DNA from: Candidatus Delongbacteria bacterium
GTDB taxonomy: Bacteria > CAIWAD01
Length of the DNA: 64,000 nucleotides
Direction: 5' to 3'
Assembly (NCBI GenBank): GCA_041675285.1
Contig: JBAYTZ010000010.1
Location: forward strand, 76,744 to 140,743
The position numbers were made by a program, and so were the translations under genes. The notes below the pieces were generated by a model. That model saw nothing but the letters and a program-made list of their open reading frames with translations, made no database searches and was not told the origin of the DNA. This document shows positions 52,738 through 63,661 of the stretch, piece by piece (position 1 is the first letter of the stretch; each line of letters starts with the position of its first letter).

Positions 52738-55700
52738 ATGAGTCCGGCACGCGCCTGGCGCATCGACCTGCACTGCCACAGCTCCTTCAGCGACGGCGTG
52801 CTCTCGCCCGAGCAGCTGGCGGAGGAGCTGGCGGAGGCCGGCGTGCGCTACGCGGCCCTCACCGACCACAACACCGTCGCCGGCCTGGAGCGCTTCCGCG
52901 GCGCCCTGGAGCCCCGCGGCATCCACGTGGTCAGCGGCGCGGAGATCGACGCCCTGACCCCCGCCGGCACCCTGCACGTGCTGGCCTACCGCTTCGACGA
53001 GCGCAACCCGGCCCTGCTGCAGGCGCTGGACTCCAACCGGCATCCGCACGTGGCCCAGGTGGCCGGCGCGCTGCGCGGCGGCCGGCAGCCGGGCGCCGTC
53101 GCCCTGGGACCTGGTCAGGGTGCGCTGCCCCTGGAGACCGTCTGCAGGCTGGTGCGCGAGGCCGGCGGGCTGACCTTCGCCGCCCACCCGCTGGCCGGGC
53201 TGGCCGGACTCGAGGAGCTGGCGGCCCGCCTGCCCGACTGGAAGGCCTGCGGCCTGGACGGGCTGGAGGCCCACTACCTCAGTTACGACGAGGCGACCCG
53301 CGCGGAGCTGGCCGGGCTGGCCGCGCAGCACGATCTGCTGGTGAGCGGCGGCAGCGATTATCACGGTCCGGGCAGCGGCCTGGGCGCCCCCGCCCCGGGC
53401 CTGGAGCTGCCCGAGGAAGCCTGGCTGCCCCTGGCGCGCGTGCTGGGCTGGGCGGGCCGCGATTTCCTGCGCGTGGGCCGGGGCCGGAAATCCCCGGACG
53501 GCGAGCGCAACTGGCGCGGCTTCCTGCTCCACATCGGGCTGCCCGCGGCGCTGGCCGGCGTGCTCTTCCTCTTGGCCATCTTCGGCGTCTTCATCCCCAT
53601 GATGGAGGCCCAGCTGCTGGAGCGGAAGAAGGAGACCATCCGCGAGCTGACGCGCACGGCGGCCAGCATCCTGCAGGAGTACGCGGACGAGGCCGCCACG
53701 GGGCACCTGGAGCCGGGGCGCGCCCGCCGGGAGGCCGCCGGCCGCATCGAGCGGCTGCGCTACGGGCCGGAGGGCAAGGACTACTTCTGGATCACCGACC
53801 TGCGTCCCGTGATGATCATGCACCCCTGGCGCACGGACCTGAACGGCTGCGACGTCTCGGACTTCCGCGACCCCCACGGCCGGCGTGTGTTCGTGGAGTT
53901 CGTGGAGGCCGTGCGCGAGCGCGACGCCGGCTACGTGGAATACGACTGGCAGTGGAAGGACAACCCCGGTCAGATCGTCCCCAAGCTCTCCTACGTGCAG
54001 GCCTTCCGGCCCTGGGGCTGGGTGATCGGCACGGGCATCTACACCCAGGACGTGCAGGCCGAGATGGCCCGGGTCCGCGGCCGGCTGGTCTGGATCACGC
54101 TGCTCATCGCCGCCCTGGTGGGCCTGCTGATGCTCTACGTGATGCGCCAAAGCCTGGCCCTGGAGACCCGCCGGGCCCGGGCTGAGCGCGAGCTCAAGAG
54201 CAGCCGCGAGAAGTACCGCTCCCTGGCGGAGGCCGGCAGCGAAGGCACGCTGATGGTGCTGGACGGGGACTGCGCCTATGCCAACCGGCCCATGGAACAG
54301 CTCTGCGGAGCGGGCGTGGGCGAACTGGCCGGCCGGCACGTGCGCGATCTGTTCGCCGACGACCGCCCGGCCGACCGGCGCGCCCTGGAGTGGCTGGAAG
54401 CGCTGTTGCAGGGCGGCGCCGTCCCCCCGGGCGGCGAGGCGCGGCTGAAGCGACCGGACGGCGGACACGCCGAGGTCCTGCTCTCCGCCTCGCCCATCGC
54501 CTTCGAGGGCCGGCGCGGATTCATCCTGGTGGCCCGGGACATCGGCCGCCACAAGGAATTGGCCGCCGCGCTGCGCCGCAGCCGCGGGCACTACCGCAAG
54601 CTCACTCGCTCCATCCGGATGGGCGTTTTCCGCAGCGCCTGGCAGGACGGCGCGCTCCTGCTGGAGGCCAACCCGGCCATGCGCCGCCTGCTGGGCCTGG
54701 AACCCGAGGCCGCCGTGGACGGCGTGGACTGGCTGGAACACGTGGCCGAGGAGCCGGTCCGGCGCGAGCTGGTGGAGCGCCTGGAGCGCGAGGAGAGCGC
54801 CGAGTGGCCGCGGCTGGCCCTGCGCCGCGCCGACGGCTCGCGCGCCGAGGTGCGGCTCTTCGCCGTGCTGGTGCGCGAGGAGGGCCGGACGGTCTGCGAC
54901 GGCGTGCTCGAGGATCTGAGCGAGCAGGTGCGCGAGGAAGCCCGGCGCGAAGAGCTCATCGGCCAGCTGCAGAGTTCGCTCTTCTACCTGCAGGAGCCGG
55001 TCACGCCCGCCGTGCGGCCCGTGCCTGCGCTCACGCCGGGGCGCTCCATCGCCGAGGCCGCCCAGCGCATGAGTCTGGCGGAGTCCAGCGCCCTGGTGGT
55101 GGTGACGGAGCAGGGCGAGCCCATCGGGCTGGTGACGGACCGCGACTTCCGCGCCCGGGTCACCGCTGGACGACTGGAGGCCTCGCGGCCCGTGCGCGAG
55201 ATCATGAGCGCGCCGCTGGCCACCATCTCCGTCCACGCCCTGGTCTACGAGGCCATCCTGCAGATGCAGAACCGGCACATCGGCCACCTGGTGGCCTTGG
55301 ACGACGCGGGCCGGCTGGCGGGCGTGCTGCGCGACCGCAACCTGGTGCACTTCCGCCACTACAGCGCCGTGATCCTGACCCACTCGCTGAGCCAGGCCGC
55401 CGACGCCGCGGAGCTGGCCGAGGCCGTGGGCCGCCTGCCCCGGCTGGTCCAGGCCCTGCTGGTCTCGGGCACGCGCATGCGGGCCATCAACCGCCTGATC
55501 AGCAGCGTGGCGGACGGCGCGCTCCAGCGCCTGCTGGCCCTGGCAGTGGAGCAGATGGGCCCGCCGCCGGCGCGCTTCGTCTTCCTGGCCATGGGCAGCG
55601 AGGGCCGCCAGGAGCAGACGCTGCTCACCGACCAGGACAACGGCCTGCTCTACGAGGATCCGCCCGCCGACGAACGCGAGGCCTGCGCCGCCTACTTCCT

Positions 55701-56406
55701 GGAGCTGGGCCGCCGGGTCTGCGCCGGACTGGCCACGGCCGGCTACCGCGAGTGCACGGGTGGCGTGATGGCCTCCCAGCCGCGCTGGAACCAGTCCGCC
55801 GCGGACTGGCGCGCGCGCTTCTCGCGCTGGATCCGCGAGGCCGGCCCCCAGGAGCTGCTCGACTTGAACATCGCCTTCGATTTCCGTGCCGTGGGCGGCG
55901 ATCCCGCCCTGGCCCACGAACTGCGCCGTTTCGTGCTGGACGAGATCCGCCAGCATCCGCCCTTCCTGCTGCACCTGGCCCAGAACACGCTGCTGGGCAA
56001 GCCGGCGCTGGGATTGCGCGGCAACCTGCTGCTCGCCGCCACCACGCCGGCAGGGGTCCGGGCCCTGGACCTGAAGGAGGCCCTGCTGCCCGTGGTCAAC
56101 ACGGGGCGCCTCTACGCGCTCAAGCACGGCCTCGAGGAGACCCACACGCTGGACCGGCTGGCCCGGCTGCACGAGCTGGGCGGCCTGAGCCAGGAGAGCC
56201 ACTCGCAATTGGCGCAGGACTACGAGGAGATCCTGCGGCTGCGCCTCTCCCGGCAGACGGCGGCCGTGCTGGAGGGCCGGGATCCATCGAACCTGATCAC
56301 ACCCCAGGAGTGGAGCGCGCCCGAGGAGGCCCTGCTCAAGCGCTTCTTCACGCTGCTGGGGAACCTGCGCAAGAAGACCAGTTACGATTTCCTGGGGATG
56401 GCGTGA
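52738..56406 (+). CDS. PHP + Cache + PAS-PAS + CBS-CBS + DUF294 nucleotidyltransferase membrane sensor
   Basis: A 1,222-residue multi-domain protein. In order: PHP phosphoesterase (about 8-250: HCHSSFSDG, LTDHNT, SGAEID, FAAHP, SGGSDYHG, all metal ligands kept); transmembrane helix (about 259-281); periplasmic Cache-type sensor (285-445: KDYFWITDLRPVMIMHPW, GWVIGTGIYTQDV); transmembrane helix (451-471); two PAS domains (about 490-610, 615-735); a CBS pair (about 765-885); a DUF294/GlnD-like nucleotidyltransferase (MGSEGRQEQ and LLTDQDNG near 951-968); DUF294 C-terminal domain. CBS-DUF294 proteins often neighbour ActP/DUF485. The PHP fusion is unusual. GGAGG lies 8 bases before ATG. Confidence 0.9.
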   Translation: MSPARAWRIDLHCHSSFSDGVLSPEQLAEELAEAGVRYAALTDHNTVAGLERFRGALEPRGIHVVSGAEIDALTPAGTLHVLAYRFDERNPALLQALDSNRHPHVAQVAGALRGGRQPGAVALGPGQGALPLETVCRLVREAGGLTFAAHPLAGLAGLEELAARLPDWKACGLDGLEAHYLSYDEATRAELAGLAAQHDLLVSGGSDYHGPGSGLGAPAPGLELPEEAWLPLARVLGWAGRDFLRVGRGRKSPDGERNWRGFLLHIGLPAALAGVLFLLAIFGVFIPMMEAQLLERKKETIRELTRTAASILQEYADEAATGHLEPGRARREAAGRIERLRYGPEGKDYFWITDLRPVMIMHPWRTDLNGCDVSDFRDPHGRRVFVEFVEAVRERDAGYVEYDWQWKDNPGQIVPKLSYVQAFRPWGWVIGTGIYTQDVQAEMARVRGRLVWITLLIAALVGLLMLYVMRQSLALETRRARAERELKSSREKYRSLAEAGSEGTLMVLDGDCAYANRPMEQLCGAGVGELAGRHVRDLFADDRPADRRALEWLEALLQGGAVPPGGEARLKRPDGGHAEVLLSASPIAFEGRRGFILVARDIGRHKELAAALRRSRGHYRKLTRSIRMGVFRSAWQDGALLLEANPAMRRLLGLEPEAAVDGVDWLEHVAEEPVRRELVERLEREESAEWPRLALRRADGSRAEVRLFAVLVREEGRTVCDGVLEDLSEQVREEARREELIGQLQSSLFYLQEPVTPAVRPVPALTPGRSIAEAAQRMSLAESSALVVVTEQGEPIGLVTDRDFRARVTAGRLEASRPVREIMSAPLATISVHALVYEAILQMQNRHIGHLVALDDAGRLAGVLRDRNLVHFRHYSAVILTHSLSQAADAAELAEAVGRLPRLVQALLVSGTRMRAINRLISSVADGALQRLLALAVEQMGPPPARFVFLAMGSEGRQEQTLLTDQDNGLLYEDPPADEREACAAYFLELGRRVCAGLATAGYRECTGGVMASQPRWNQSAADWRARFSRWIREAGPQELLDLNIAFDFRAVGGDPALAHELRRFVLDEIRQHPPFLLHLAQNTLLGKPALGLRGNLLLAATTPAGVRALDLKEALLPVVNTGRLYALKHGLEETHTLDRLARLHELGGLSQESHSQLAQDYEEILRLRLSRQTAAVLEGRDPSNLITPQEWSAPEEALLKRFFTLLGNLRKKTSYDFLGMA

Positions 56407-57140
56407 GACAAGAACGGAAGCCGGCCGGCGGACGGCTGGACTGGGCGCGGCGCTGGCTGCGCCGGACCCTCTACGTGCTGGGGGCCCTGACGGCCCTGCT
56501 GCTGCTGCTCGTGCTGGTGCTGCGCTGGGCCCCGCCGCCCACCAGCTCCATCATGCTCCAGCGCCGGGTGGAAGGCCTGTTCCGGGAGGACGCACCGCCG
56601 CTGCGCTATCAGTGGGTGGACCTGGACGACATGTCCGCCCAGCTGCCCCTGGCCGTGATCGCCGCGGAGGACCAGCGCTTCCCCGACCACTGGGGCTTCG
56701 ACCTGGAGTCCATCGGCAAGGCCCTGCAGCACAACGGTCGCAGCCGCCGGATCCGCGGGGCCAGCACGCTGAGCCAGCAGGTGGCCAAGAACCTCTTCCT
56801 CTGGCCGGGCCGCAACTGGCTGCGCAAGGGGCTGGAGGCCGGGATCACCGTGGTGCTCGAACTGGCCTGGCCCAAGCGGCGGATCCTGGAGGTCTACCTC
56901 AACATCGCCCAGTTCGGCGACGGCGTCTACGGGGTGGGCGCGGCCTCGCGCCACCTGCTGCGCACGAGTCCCGAGCGGGTCTCGCGCTCCCAGGCCGCGC
57001 GGCTGGCCGCCGTGCTGCCCTCGCCGCGCCGGTACTCGGCGGCGCGCCCGGGACCCTACGTCCAGGAGCGGGCCGCCTGGATCCAGTGGCAGATGGGCCG
57101 GCTGGGCGGCCCCGCCTTCCTGGGCGACCTCGCCCCCTGA
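56403..57140 (+). CDS. mtgA: Monofunctional peptidoglycan glycosyltransferase
   Basis: A 245-residue GT51 enzyme that polymerises lipid II. An N-terminal membrane anchor (about 20-40) is followed by catalytic AAEDQRFPDHWGFD, RGASTLSQQVAKNLFLW and KRRILEVYLNIAQFGDGVYG, the four conserved GT51 motifs; no transpeptidase domain follows. It starts with GTG overlapping the sensor stop (GTGA), so is translationally coupled to that protein, although a functional link is not obvious. Confidence 0.95.
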   Translation: MRQERKPAGGRLDWARRWLRRTLYVLGALTALLLLLVLVLRWAPPPTSSIMLQRRVEGLFREDAPPLRYQWVDLDDMSAQLPLAVIAAEDQRFPDHWGFDLESIGKALQHNGRSRRIRGASTLSQQVAKNLFLWPGRNWLRKGLEAGITVVLELAWPKRRILEVYLNIAQFGDGVYGVGAASRHLLRTSPERVSRSQAARLAAVLPSPRRYSAARPGPYVQERAAWIQWQMGRLGGPAFLGDLAP

Positions 57141-57157
57141 CGCCGATGGAGTGGATT

Positions 57158-57280
57158 CTCACCACGGAGACACAGAGACACAGTGGGAGGGATTGACAAG
57201 GACAGCGCGTGATCCAGAGAATTGAGGCCGGCGGACAAATCCACCAAAAATTCTCTGTGCCTCTGTGACTCTGTGTTGAG
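57158..57280. repeat. CACAGAG/CTCTGTG inverted-arm element
   Basis: Left arm CTCACCACGGAGACACAGAG with ACACAG (57158-57183), right arm CTCTGTGCCTCTGTGACTCT with GTGTTGAG (57253-57280), 69-base core. Located between the convergent mtgA and HAD genes. GATTCTCA flanks both ends (57154 and 57284), possibly a target duplication. Confidence 0.8.
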
Positions 57281-57288
57281 AGAGATTC

Positions 57289-58098
57289 TCAGGATCCCCG
57301 CAGCTCCGCAAGGCGCGCGACGAACTCGGCGAAGCCCGCGCCGCTGCGGGCCTGGGTGAGGAAGGCCGGCTGGCGCTGGACCAGCTGCAGGAAGTCGCGC
57401 AGGTTGGCCACCCCCACGCTGGTCTCCTCCAGCCAGCCGAACATGGGCTCGTCGTTGGGGCTGTCCCCGCAGAACGCACAGCACTCGCGGTCGCGCTCGG
57501 GATCCAGGTCCAGGAAGTCCCGCAGGTAGGCGCGCGCGGCGCGCACCTTGTCGAAATCCCCGAACCAGCCGTTCACGTGGATGGAGCTGATCTTGGCCGT
57601 GGCGCCGTGCTCCTCGAAGATGGCCTGGATGCGCTGGGCCTCTTGCAGGGGCAGCCGCGGCACGTCCTCGCAGAAGTCCACGGCCAGGTCGTATTCGCGG
57701 TAGGCCTGGTCGCTGGCGATGCCCGCGCCCGGCACGCGGCGCAGGATCTCCGCCCGCACGGCTTCCAGGCGGGCCCGGAAGCCGGCCCGGGTGGCGTCGT
57801 CGTAGAGGAAGTGGTGGGCCAGCCGGCCGTGTTCCATCCGAAAGACCAGGCCGCCGTTTTCGCCGATCACTCCGTCCACGGGCCACATCCGGCCGATCAA
57901 GTCGCACCAGCCCGCCGGTCGGCCGGTGACGGGGACCACGCGCAAGCCGCACTCCCGGGCCTGCCAGAGCGCTGCGTAGGCCTCCGCCGGAATGCGGCCC
58001 TCGCTGGAGACCGTGTCGTCGATGTCGGTGAACAGGACCTTGAGCCCGCGGGCCAGTTCCCCCGGCCAGTGGACCAGGGGTTTCAGACGCCCGGTCAC
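57289..58098 (-). CDS. HAD-superfamily phosphatase (mannosyl-phosphoglycerate/sucrose phosphatase type)
   Basis: A 269-residue HAD hydrolase. Motif I is FTDIDDT, motif II VTGRP, and motif III/IV FCGDSPNDEPMF; a C2 cap is inserted between II and III, as in sugar phosphatases of the Cof/MPGP/SPP group. The substrate is likely a sugar phosphate or glycosyl-phosphoglycerate, but not resolved. GTG start at 58098 overlaps the stop of the phosphatidyltransferase gene (GTGA). Confidence 0.86.
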   Translation of the reverse strand: MTGRLKPLVHWPGELARGLKVLFTDIDDTVSSEGRIPAEAYAALWQARECGLRVVPVTGRPAGWCDLIGRMWPVDGVIGENGGLVFRMEHGRLAHHFLYDDATRAGFRARLEAVRAEILRRVPGAGIASDQAYREYDLAVDFCEDVPRLPLQEAQRIQAIFEEHGATAKISSIHVNGWFGDFDKVRAARAYLRDFLDLDPERDRECCAFCGDSPNDEPMFGWLEETSVGVANLRDFLQLVQRQPAFLTQARSGAGFAEFVARLAELRGS

Positions 58099-58688
58099 GC
58101 CGCCTCGCGCCTCGGCTTGCCGCGCCCGGCGCTGGAGACGATGTCCCAGTTGGCGGAGAGGTACTCGTAGAGGGAGTAGAAGGTGTAAACGGCCGCCACC
58201 AACACCAGCCACCAGGCGATCTGGTTCAGCAGGGGCTCGGGCAGCAGGCTTGGAAACAGCGCGCTGGCGATGCGGCCCACCAGGATGGTGATGATCGCCG
58301 TGGCCTGGATGATGGCCTTGATCTTACCGCTGGAGCGCGCAGCCACCACTTCGCCGCGATAGGCGCAGACCGTGCGCATGGTGCTGATCAGGCTGTCCCG
58401 GTAGATGAAGACCACCAGCATCCACCAGGGAATCAGGCCCTGCACCAGGAAGGCCACGAACACGCTGATCCGGCTGACGGAGTCGGCCAGGGGATCCAGC
58501 AGCTTGCCGAAATCTGTCACCTCGCCCCGGGAGCGGGCCAAGTGGCCGTCGAAGGCGTCCGTCAACTCCGACACCACCACGATGGCCAGCGCCGCGATGC
58601 GCGCCCACAGTCCCTCCTGAAGAAAGACGAGGACGAACACGGGACTGAGCAGCAGGCGCACGGAGGTCAGCCAGTTGGCGAGGGTCAT
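58095..58688 (-). CDS. CDP-alcohol phosphatidyltransferase (PgsA-like)
   Basis: A 197-residue membrane enzyme joining CDP-diacylglycerol to an alcohol phosphate. The full CDP-OH-P motif is LTDAFDGHLARSRGEV followed by G-x-x-x-D-x-x-x-D in FGKLLDPLAD. Glycerol-3-phosphate (phosphatidylglycerophosphate synthase) is the most likely acceptor for a gene of this size, but phosphatidylinositol-phosphate synthase cannot be excluded. ATG at 58688 with GGAAG upstream is preferred; the longer frame includes repeat sequence. Coupled to the HAD gene by overlap. Confidence 0.9.
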   Translation of the reverse strand: MTLANWLTSVRLLLSPVFVLVFLQEGLWARIAALAIVVVSELTDAFDGHLARSRGEVTDFGKLLDPLADSVSRISVFVAFLVQGLIPWWMLVVFIYRDSLISTMRTVCAYRGEVVAARSSGKIKAIIQATAIITILVGRIASALFPSLLPEPLLNQIAWWLVLVAAVYTFYSLYEYLSANWDIVSSAGRGKPRREAA

Positions 58689-58773
58689 GGAGAGCTTCCT
58701 TGTGTGACCGCCCAAAAATCGAACAATCCCGGCCCGGGTGCAACCTGCGCCCTCCGGAGAGGGGAACCAAAGA

Positions 58774-58890
58774 ACACAGAGGCACAGAGACACAGAGATC
58801 ATTATGGATTGATCAAACGCCGCTCAACGATTTCCTGACTTGATCCAGTTCAATCTCTGTGCCTCTGTGCCTCTGTGCCTCTGTGTTGAG
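58774..58890. repeat. CACAGAG/CTCTGTG inverted-arm element
   Basis: Left arm AACACAGAGGCACAGAGACA with CAGAG; right arm ATCTCTGTGCCTCTGTGCCT with CTGTGCCTCTGTGTTGAG (58855-58890); 56-base core. Right arm has four 8-bp units, one more than its relatives. Located between the aspartase and phosphatidyltransferase genes. Confidence 0.8.
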
Positions 58891-58907
58891 ATTCAGCATG
58901 AGAGAGA

Positions 58908-60767
<1,860 letters not shown>

Positions 60768-60840
60768 GGCTCGGTCTCCAACAAAAGTTGCATCAGTAGA
60801 TCAGGTTGCCTGCCCGCCGCTTGGAACGGCGGAGCCAAGC

Positions 60841-62205
60841 TCAGGCTTCAGCGCCATGGGCAAAGACCAGTGGCGCGCCCCGGGGCGGCCCCAGCAGGGC
60901 GCCCTCCGCGTAGACCACGCGGCCGCGGATGATGGTGCGTGAGACGCGGCCGCGCAGCCGCCGGCCGTGGAAGGAGCTCCAGCCGCAGCGGCTCTGCAGG
61001 TTCTCCTCATCCAAGACCCACTCGGCGGCCGGGTCCAGCACGGTGAAATCGCCCCGCGCGCCCGGCTCGATGCGACCCTTGCCCTCCATTCCGAAGGCCC
61101 GGGCGGGGCCTTCCCCCAGCACGGCCACCAAACGCTCCAGGCCGATGGCACCCCGCAGCACCTGATCCAACAGGAGGGGCAGCAGGGTTTCCGTGCCCGG
61201 CATGCCGCTGGGCGCGCCCGGGTAGGGCAGGGCTTTCTGGGTCCGCGTGTGCGGCGCGTGATCGCTGCCCAGCACGTGGATCAACCCGTCCTGGAAGGCC
61301 TGCCAGAGCGCCGCCCGGTGCCGCTCCTCGCGGATCGGCGGGTTCATCACCGCCCGCCAGCCCAGTTCCTCATAGCAGTCCGGCGCGGCCAGCAGCAGGT
61401 GCTGGGGAGTCAATTCGGCCGTGACCCGCCCACCCAGCACGCCCGCGGGCAGGGCGCGCAGCAGGTCCATCTCTTCGGCGCTGTTCATGTGCAGGATGTG
61501 CACGGGCCGGCCAGTCGCCTCCGAGGCGGCCAGCAGCCGGGCCACGGCCAGCCGGGCACTCTCGGGATCGCGCAGCACGGGATGCCAGCGCGGGTGGTCC
61601 GCCTCCGAATGGGCGGCCTTCAGTGCCTTCAGGCGCGGCTCGTCCTCCGCGTGCACGGACACGCGTGAGACACCGTGGGCGAGGGCCCGCCGCAGGCCGT
61701 CGTCGTCGGGCAGCAGCAGCGCGCCCGTGGAGGAACCCATGAAGATCTTCACGCCGCAGCAGCCGGGCAACCGCTCCAGTTCCGCCAACTGCTCCACGTT
61801 CTCGGGCGAGGCGCCCATGAAGAAGCCGAAGTCGCACCAGCAGCGCTGGGTGGCACGGGCCACCTTGTCCGCCAGCGTCTCGGCCGTGATGGTGAGGGGC
61901 TTGGTGTTGGGCATTTCCAGGAAGGCCGTCATCCCGCCGGCCACCGCCGCGCGGCTGCCACTCTCCAGGTCTTCCTTCTCCGGGTGACCCGGCTCGCGGA
62001 AGTGCACCTGGGTGTCCACCAGCCCGGGCAGCACCCAGAGATCCCCCAGTTCCAGCCGCGGCAGGTCGGTAGCCGCTCCTTCGCCCGGCCGGCCGACACG
62101 GATCACGCGGCCGGCGCGCACCTCCAGCTCGGCGGGCTGCAGCGCGCCGTCCAGCCAGATCTGGCGGCCGCTGAGCAACAGGTCCTGTCCGTGGAGATCG
62201 GGCAT
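60841..62205 (-). CDS. pyrC: Dihydroorotase
   Basis: A 454-residue amidohydrolase closing carbamoyl-aspartate to dihydroorotate in pyrimidine synthesis. The first metal-binding His of the usual D-x-H-V-H motif is Gln here (VDTQVHFREPG), as I recall from a recognised subgroup; other ligands are present: Lys of KIFMGSSTG, VHAED, HILHMNS, and GSDHAPH. Class I length. It is downstream of the DUF486 gene by 24 bases and upstream of the aspartase gene, which consumes the same metabolite, aspartate. ATG with GGAG. Confidence 0.9.
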   Translation of the reverse strand: MPDLHGQDLLLSGRQIWLDGALQPAELEVRAGRVIRVGRPGEGAATDLPRLELGDLWVLPGLVDTQVHFREPGHPEKEDLESGSRAAVAGGMTAFLEMPNTKPLTITAETLADKVARATQRCWCDFGFFMGASPENVEQLAELERLPGCCGVKIFMGSSTGALLLPDDDGLRRALAHGVSRVSVHAEDEPRLKALKAAHSEADHPRWHPVLRDPESARLAVARLLAASEATGRPVHILHMNSAEEMDLLRALPAGVLGGRVTAELTPQHLLLAAPDCYEELGWRAVMNPPIREERHRAALWQAFQDGLIHVLGSDHAPHTRTQKALPYPGAPSGMPGTETLLPLLLDQVLRGAIGLERLVAVLGEGPARAFGMEGKGRIEPGARGDFTVLDPAAEWVLDEENLQSRCGWSSFHGRRLRGRVSRTIIRGRVVYAEGALLGPPRGAPLVFAHGAEA

Positions 62206-62229
62206 GGTGACTCCGGAAATTGCGCGGCC

Positions 62230-62586
62230 TCAGGCGCTGAACAGCCGCTCGCGGAACATGAAGAACACGGCGCCCAGGATGCAGAGGGCGGCCCAGAGGT
62301 AGTCCAGCTTGACGGGCTCTTTCAGGTAGAACAGCGAGAAGGGCACGAAGACCGTCAGCGTGATGACCTCCTGGAGGATTTTCAACTGCGGAACGCTGAG
62401 CACCTGGTGGCCGATGCGATTGGCCGGCACCTGCAGCAGGTACTCGAACAGCGCGATTCCCCAGCTCAGCAGCGCGGCCACGATCCAAGGCTTGTGGCTG
62501 AGGTTCTTCAGGTGGGCGTACCAAGCAAAGGTCATGAAGATGTTGCTCAGCGCCAGCAGGCCGATGCTTCGCCAGATCATGCTCAT
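62230..62586 (-). CDS. DUF486 family membrane protein
   Basis: A 118-residue protein with four hydrophobic helices; typical DUF486 features are FMTFAWYAHL near the N-terminus and VFVPFSLFYLKEP before the last two helices. DUF486 is related to small drug/metabolite transporters, with no known substrate. ATG at 62586 with GGAGGGAGA upstream. First gene of a probable DUF486-pyrC-aspA unit. Confidence 0.88.
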   Translation of the reverse strand: MSMIWRSIGLLALSNIFMTFAWYAHLKNLSHKPWIVAALLSWGIALFEYLLQVPANRIGHQVLSVPQLKILQEVITLTVFVPFSLFYLKEPVKLDYLWAALCILGAVFFMFRERLFSA

Positions 62587-62672
62587 CCCGTCTCCCTCCA
62601 GTGCCGCAGGCAATGTGGCGCATGCGCCCCGGCCCGCAAACCTTGGCAGAAGACGGGGAACCCACCGCAGAA

Positions 62673-62773
62673 CTCACCACAGAGACACAGAGGCACAGAG
62701 ACATTGAGAGTTGGTTTGTGACCGGGCGGATGACTCTCCTAATCAGACTCTGTGCCTCTGTGTCTCTGTGTTG
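62673..62773. repeat. CACAGAG/CTCTGTG inverted-arm element
   Basis: Left arm CTCACCACAGAGACACAGAG with GCACAGAGACA; right arm CTCTGTGCCTCTGTGTCTCT with GTGTTG (62748-62773); 44-base core. Lies between DUF486 and the superoxide dismutase terminator. Confidence 0.8.
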
Positions 62774-62795
62774 CTTCCCCCCCAACACACTCGCC

Positions 62796-62831
62796 AAAAA
62801 CGAGAGCGGGCCGTCCGAGGACGACCCGCTC
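62796..62831 (-). terminator. Intrinsic terminator of the superoxide dismutase gene
   Basis: On the minus strand GAGCGGGTCGTCC pairs with GGACGGCCCGCTC (one G-T pair, tight loop), followed by TCGTTTTT. It starts about 70 bases after the sod stop. Confidence 0.85.
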
Positions 62832-62899
62832 CGCACCAGCAAAGAGACAAGATGCGCGGCCAGTCGCGACTCCGACCGCGCCAGACAGGAGGTCCTTGC

Positions 62900-63514
62900 T
62901 TACGCCAGGGCGCTCCGGTACAGGCGGGAGACCTCCGACCAGTCCACCACCTTCCACCAGTTCTCGATGTATTCCGGGCGCCGGTTTTGATACTTGAGAT
63001 AGTAGGCGTGCTCCCAGACGTCCAGGGCCAGGATGGGCGTGCCGCTGGCGTCCATCAGGGGATTGTCCTGGTTGGGCGTGCTCAGCACTTTCAACTTGCC
63101 CTGGTCCACCACCAGCCAGGCCCAGCCGCTGCCGAAACGCGTGGTGGCCGCCTTGGCGAAGGCCTCGCGGAAAGCGGCGGGTCCGCCCAGATCGCGCTCC
63201 AGGGCCGTCGCCAGATCGGCGCTGATCCCGTCGTTGCCGCCCGCGCACATGAGGTTCCAGAACAGGCTGTGGTTCCAATGGCCGCCGCCGTTGTTGCGCA
63301 CGGCCGTGCGCTGGGCCTCGGGGATTTGGCCCAGCTTGCCCAACAGCTCCTCCAGGCTTTGGCCCGCCGCGCCGCTCCCCGCCGCCTCCAGCGCCGCATT
63401 CAGGTTGGCCACGTAGGCCGCGTGGTGCTTGCCATGGTGGATCTCCATGGTGCGCCCGTCGATGTAGGGCTCCAGGGCGCTGAAATCGTATCTCAGGTCA
63501 GGCAGGGTGAACAT
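62900..63514 (-). CDS. Superoxide dismutase, Fe/Mn type
   Basis: A 204-residue SOD converting superoxide to peroxide and oxygen. Metal ligands lie in MEIHHGKHHAAY (His), GGHWNHSLFWN (His), and LDVWEHAYYL (Asp and His). GGHWNH with the NGGGHW stretch leans towards Mn or cambialistic types, but Fe cannot be excluded. ATG at 63514 with AGGAGAG upstream; a longer frame to 63544 is not supported. Monocistronic, with its own terminator. Confidence 0.93.
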   Translation of the reverse strand: MFTLPDLRYDFSALEPYIDGRTMEIHHGKHHAAYVANLNAALEAAGSGAAGQSLEELLGKLGQIPEAQRTAVRNNGGGHWNHSLFWNLMCAGGNDGISADLATALERDLGGPAAFREAFAKAATTRFGSGWAWLVVDQGKLKVLSTPNQDNPLMDASGTPILALDVWEHAYYLKYQNRRPEYIENWWKVVDWSEVSRLYRSALA

Positions 63515-63661
63515 GCAGGCGCTCTCCTCTTGAACAATGGCCAATCACCGTCCGCGCCAATCGCCGGCGCGGGACTCGGGCGCAAGAGTATCAAAGTTTG
63601 GCTGGCAGAACAAGAAGTTTGCGGACGAATTTCGTCTTGTTTCTCGTGAGGGGGGAGGTGA

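Noticed and set aside
50860..56208. A 1,782-residue minus-strand open frame opposite the symporter and sensor genes
   Set aside because: High GC makes stop codons rare; composition (His/Gln/Gly/Ala repeats) is that of an antisense shadow, and the plus-strand frames have clear domains and ribosome sites.
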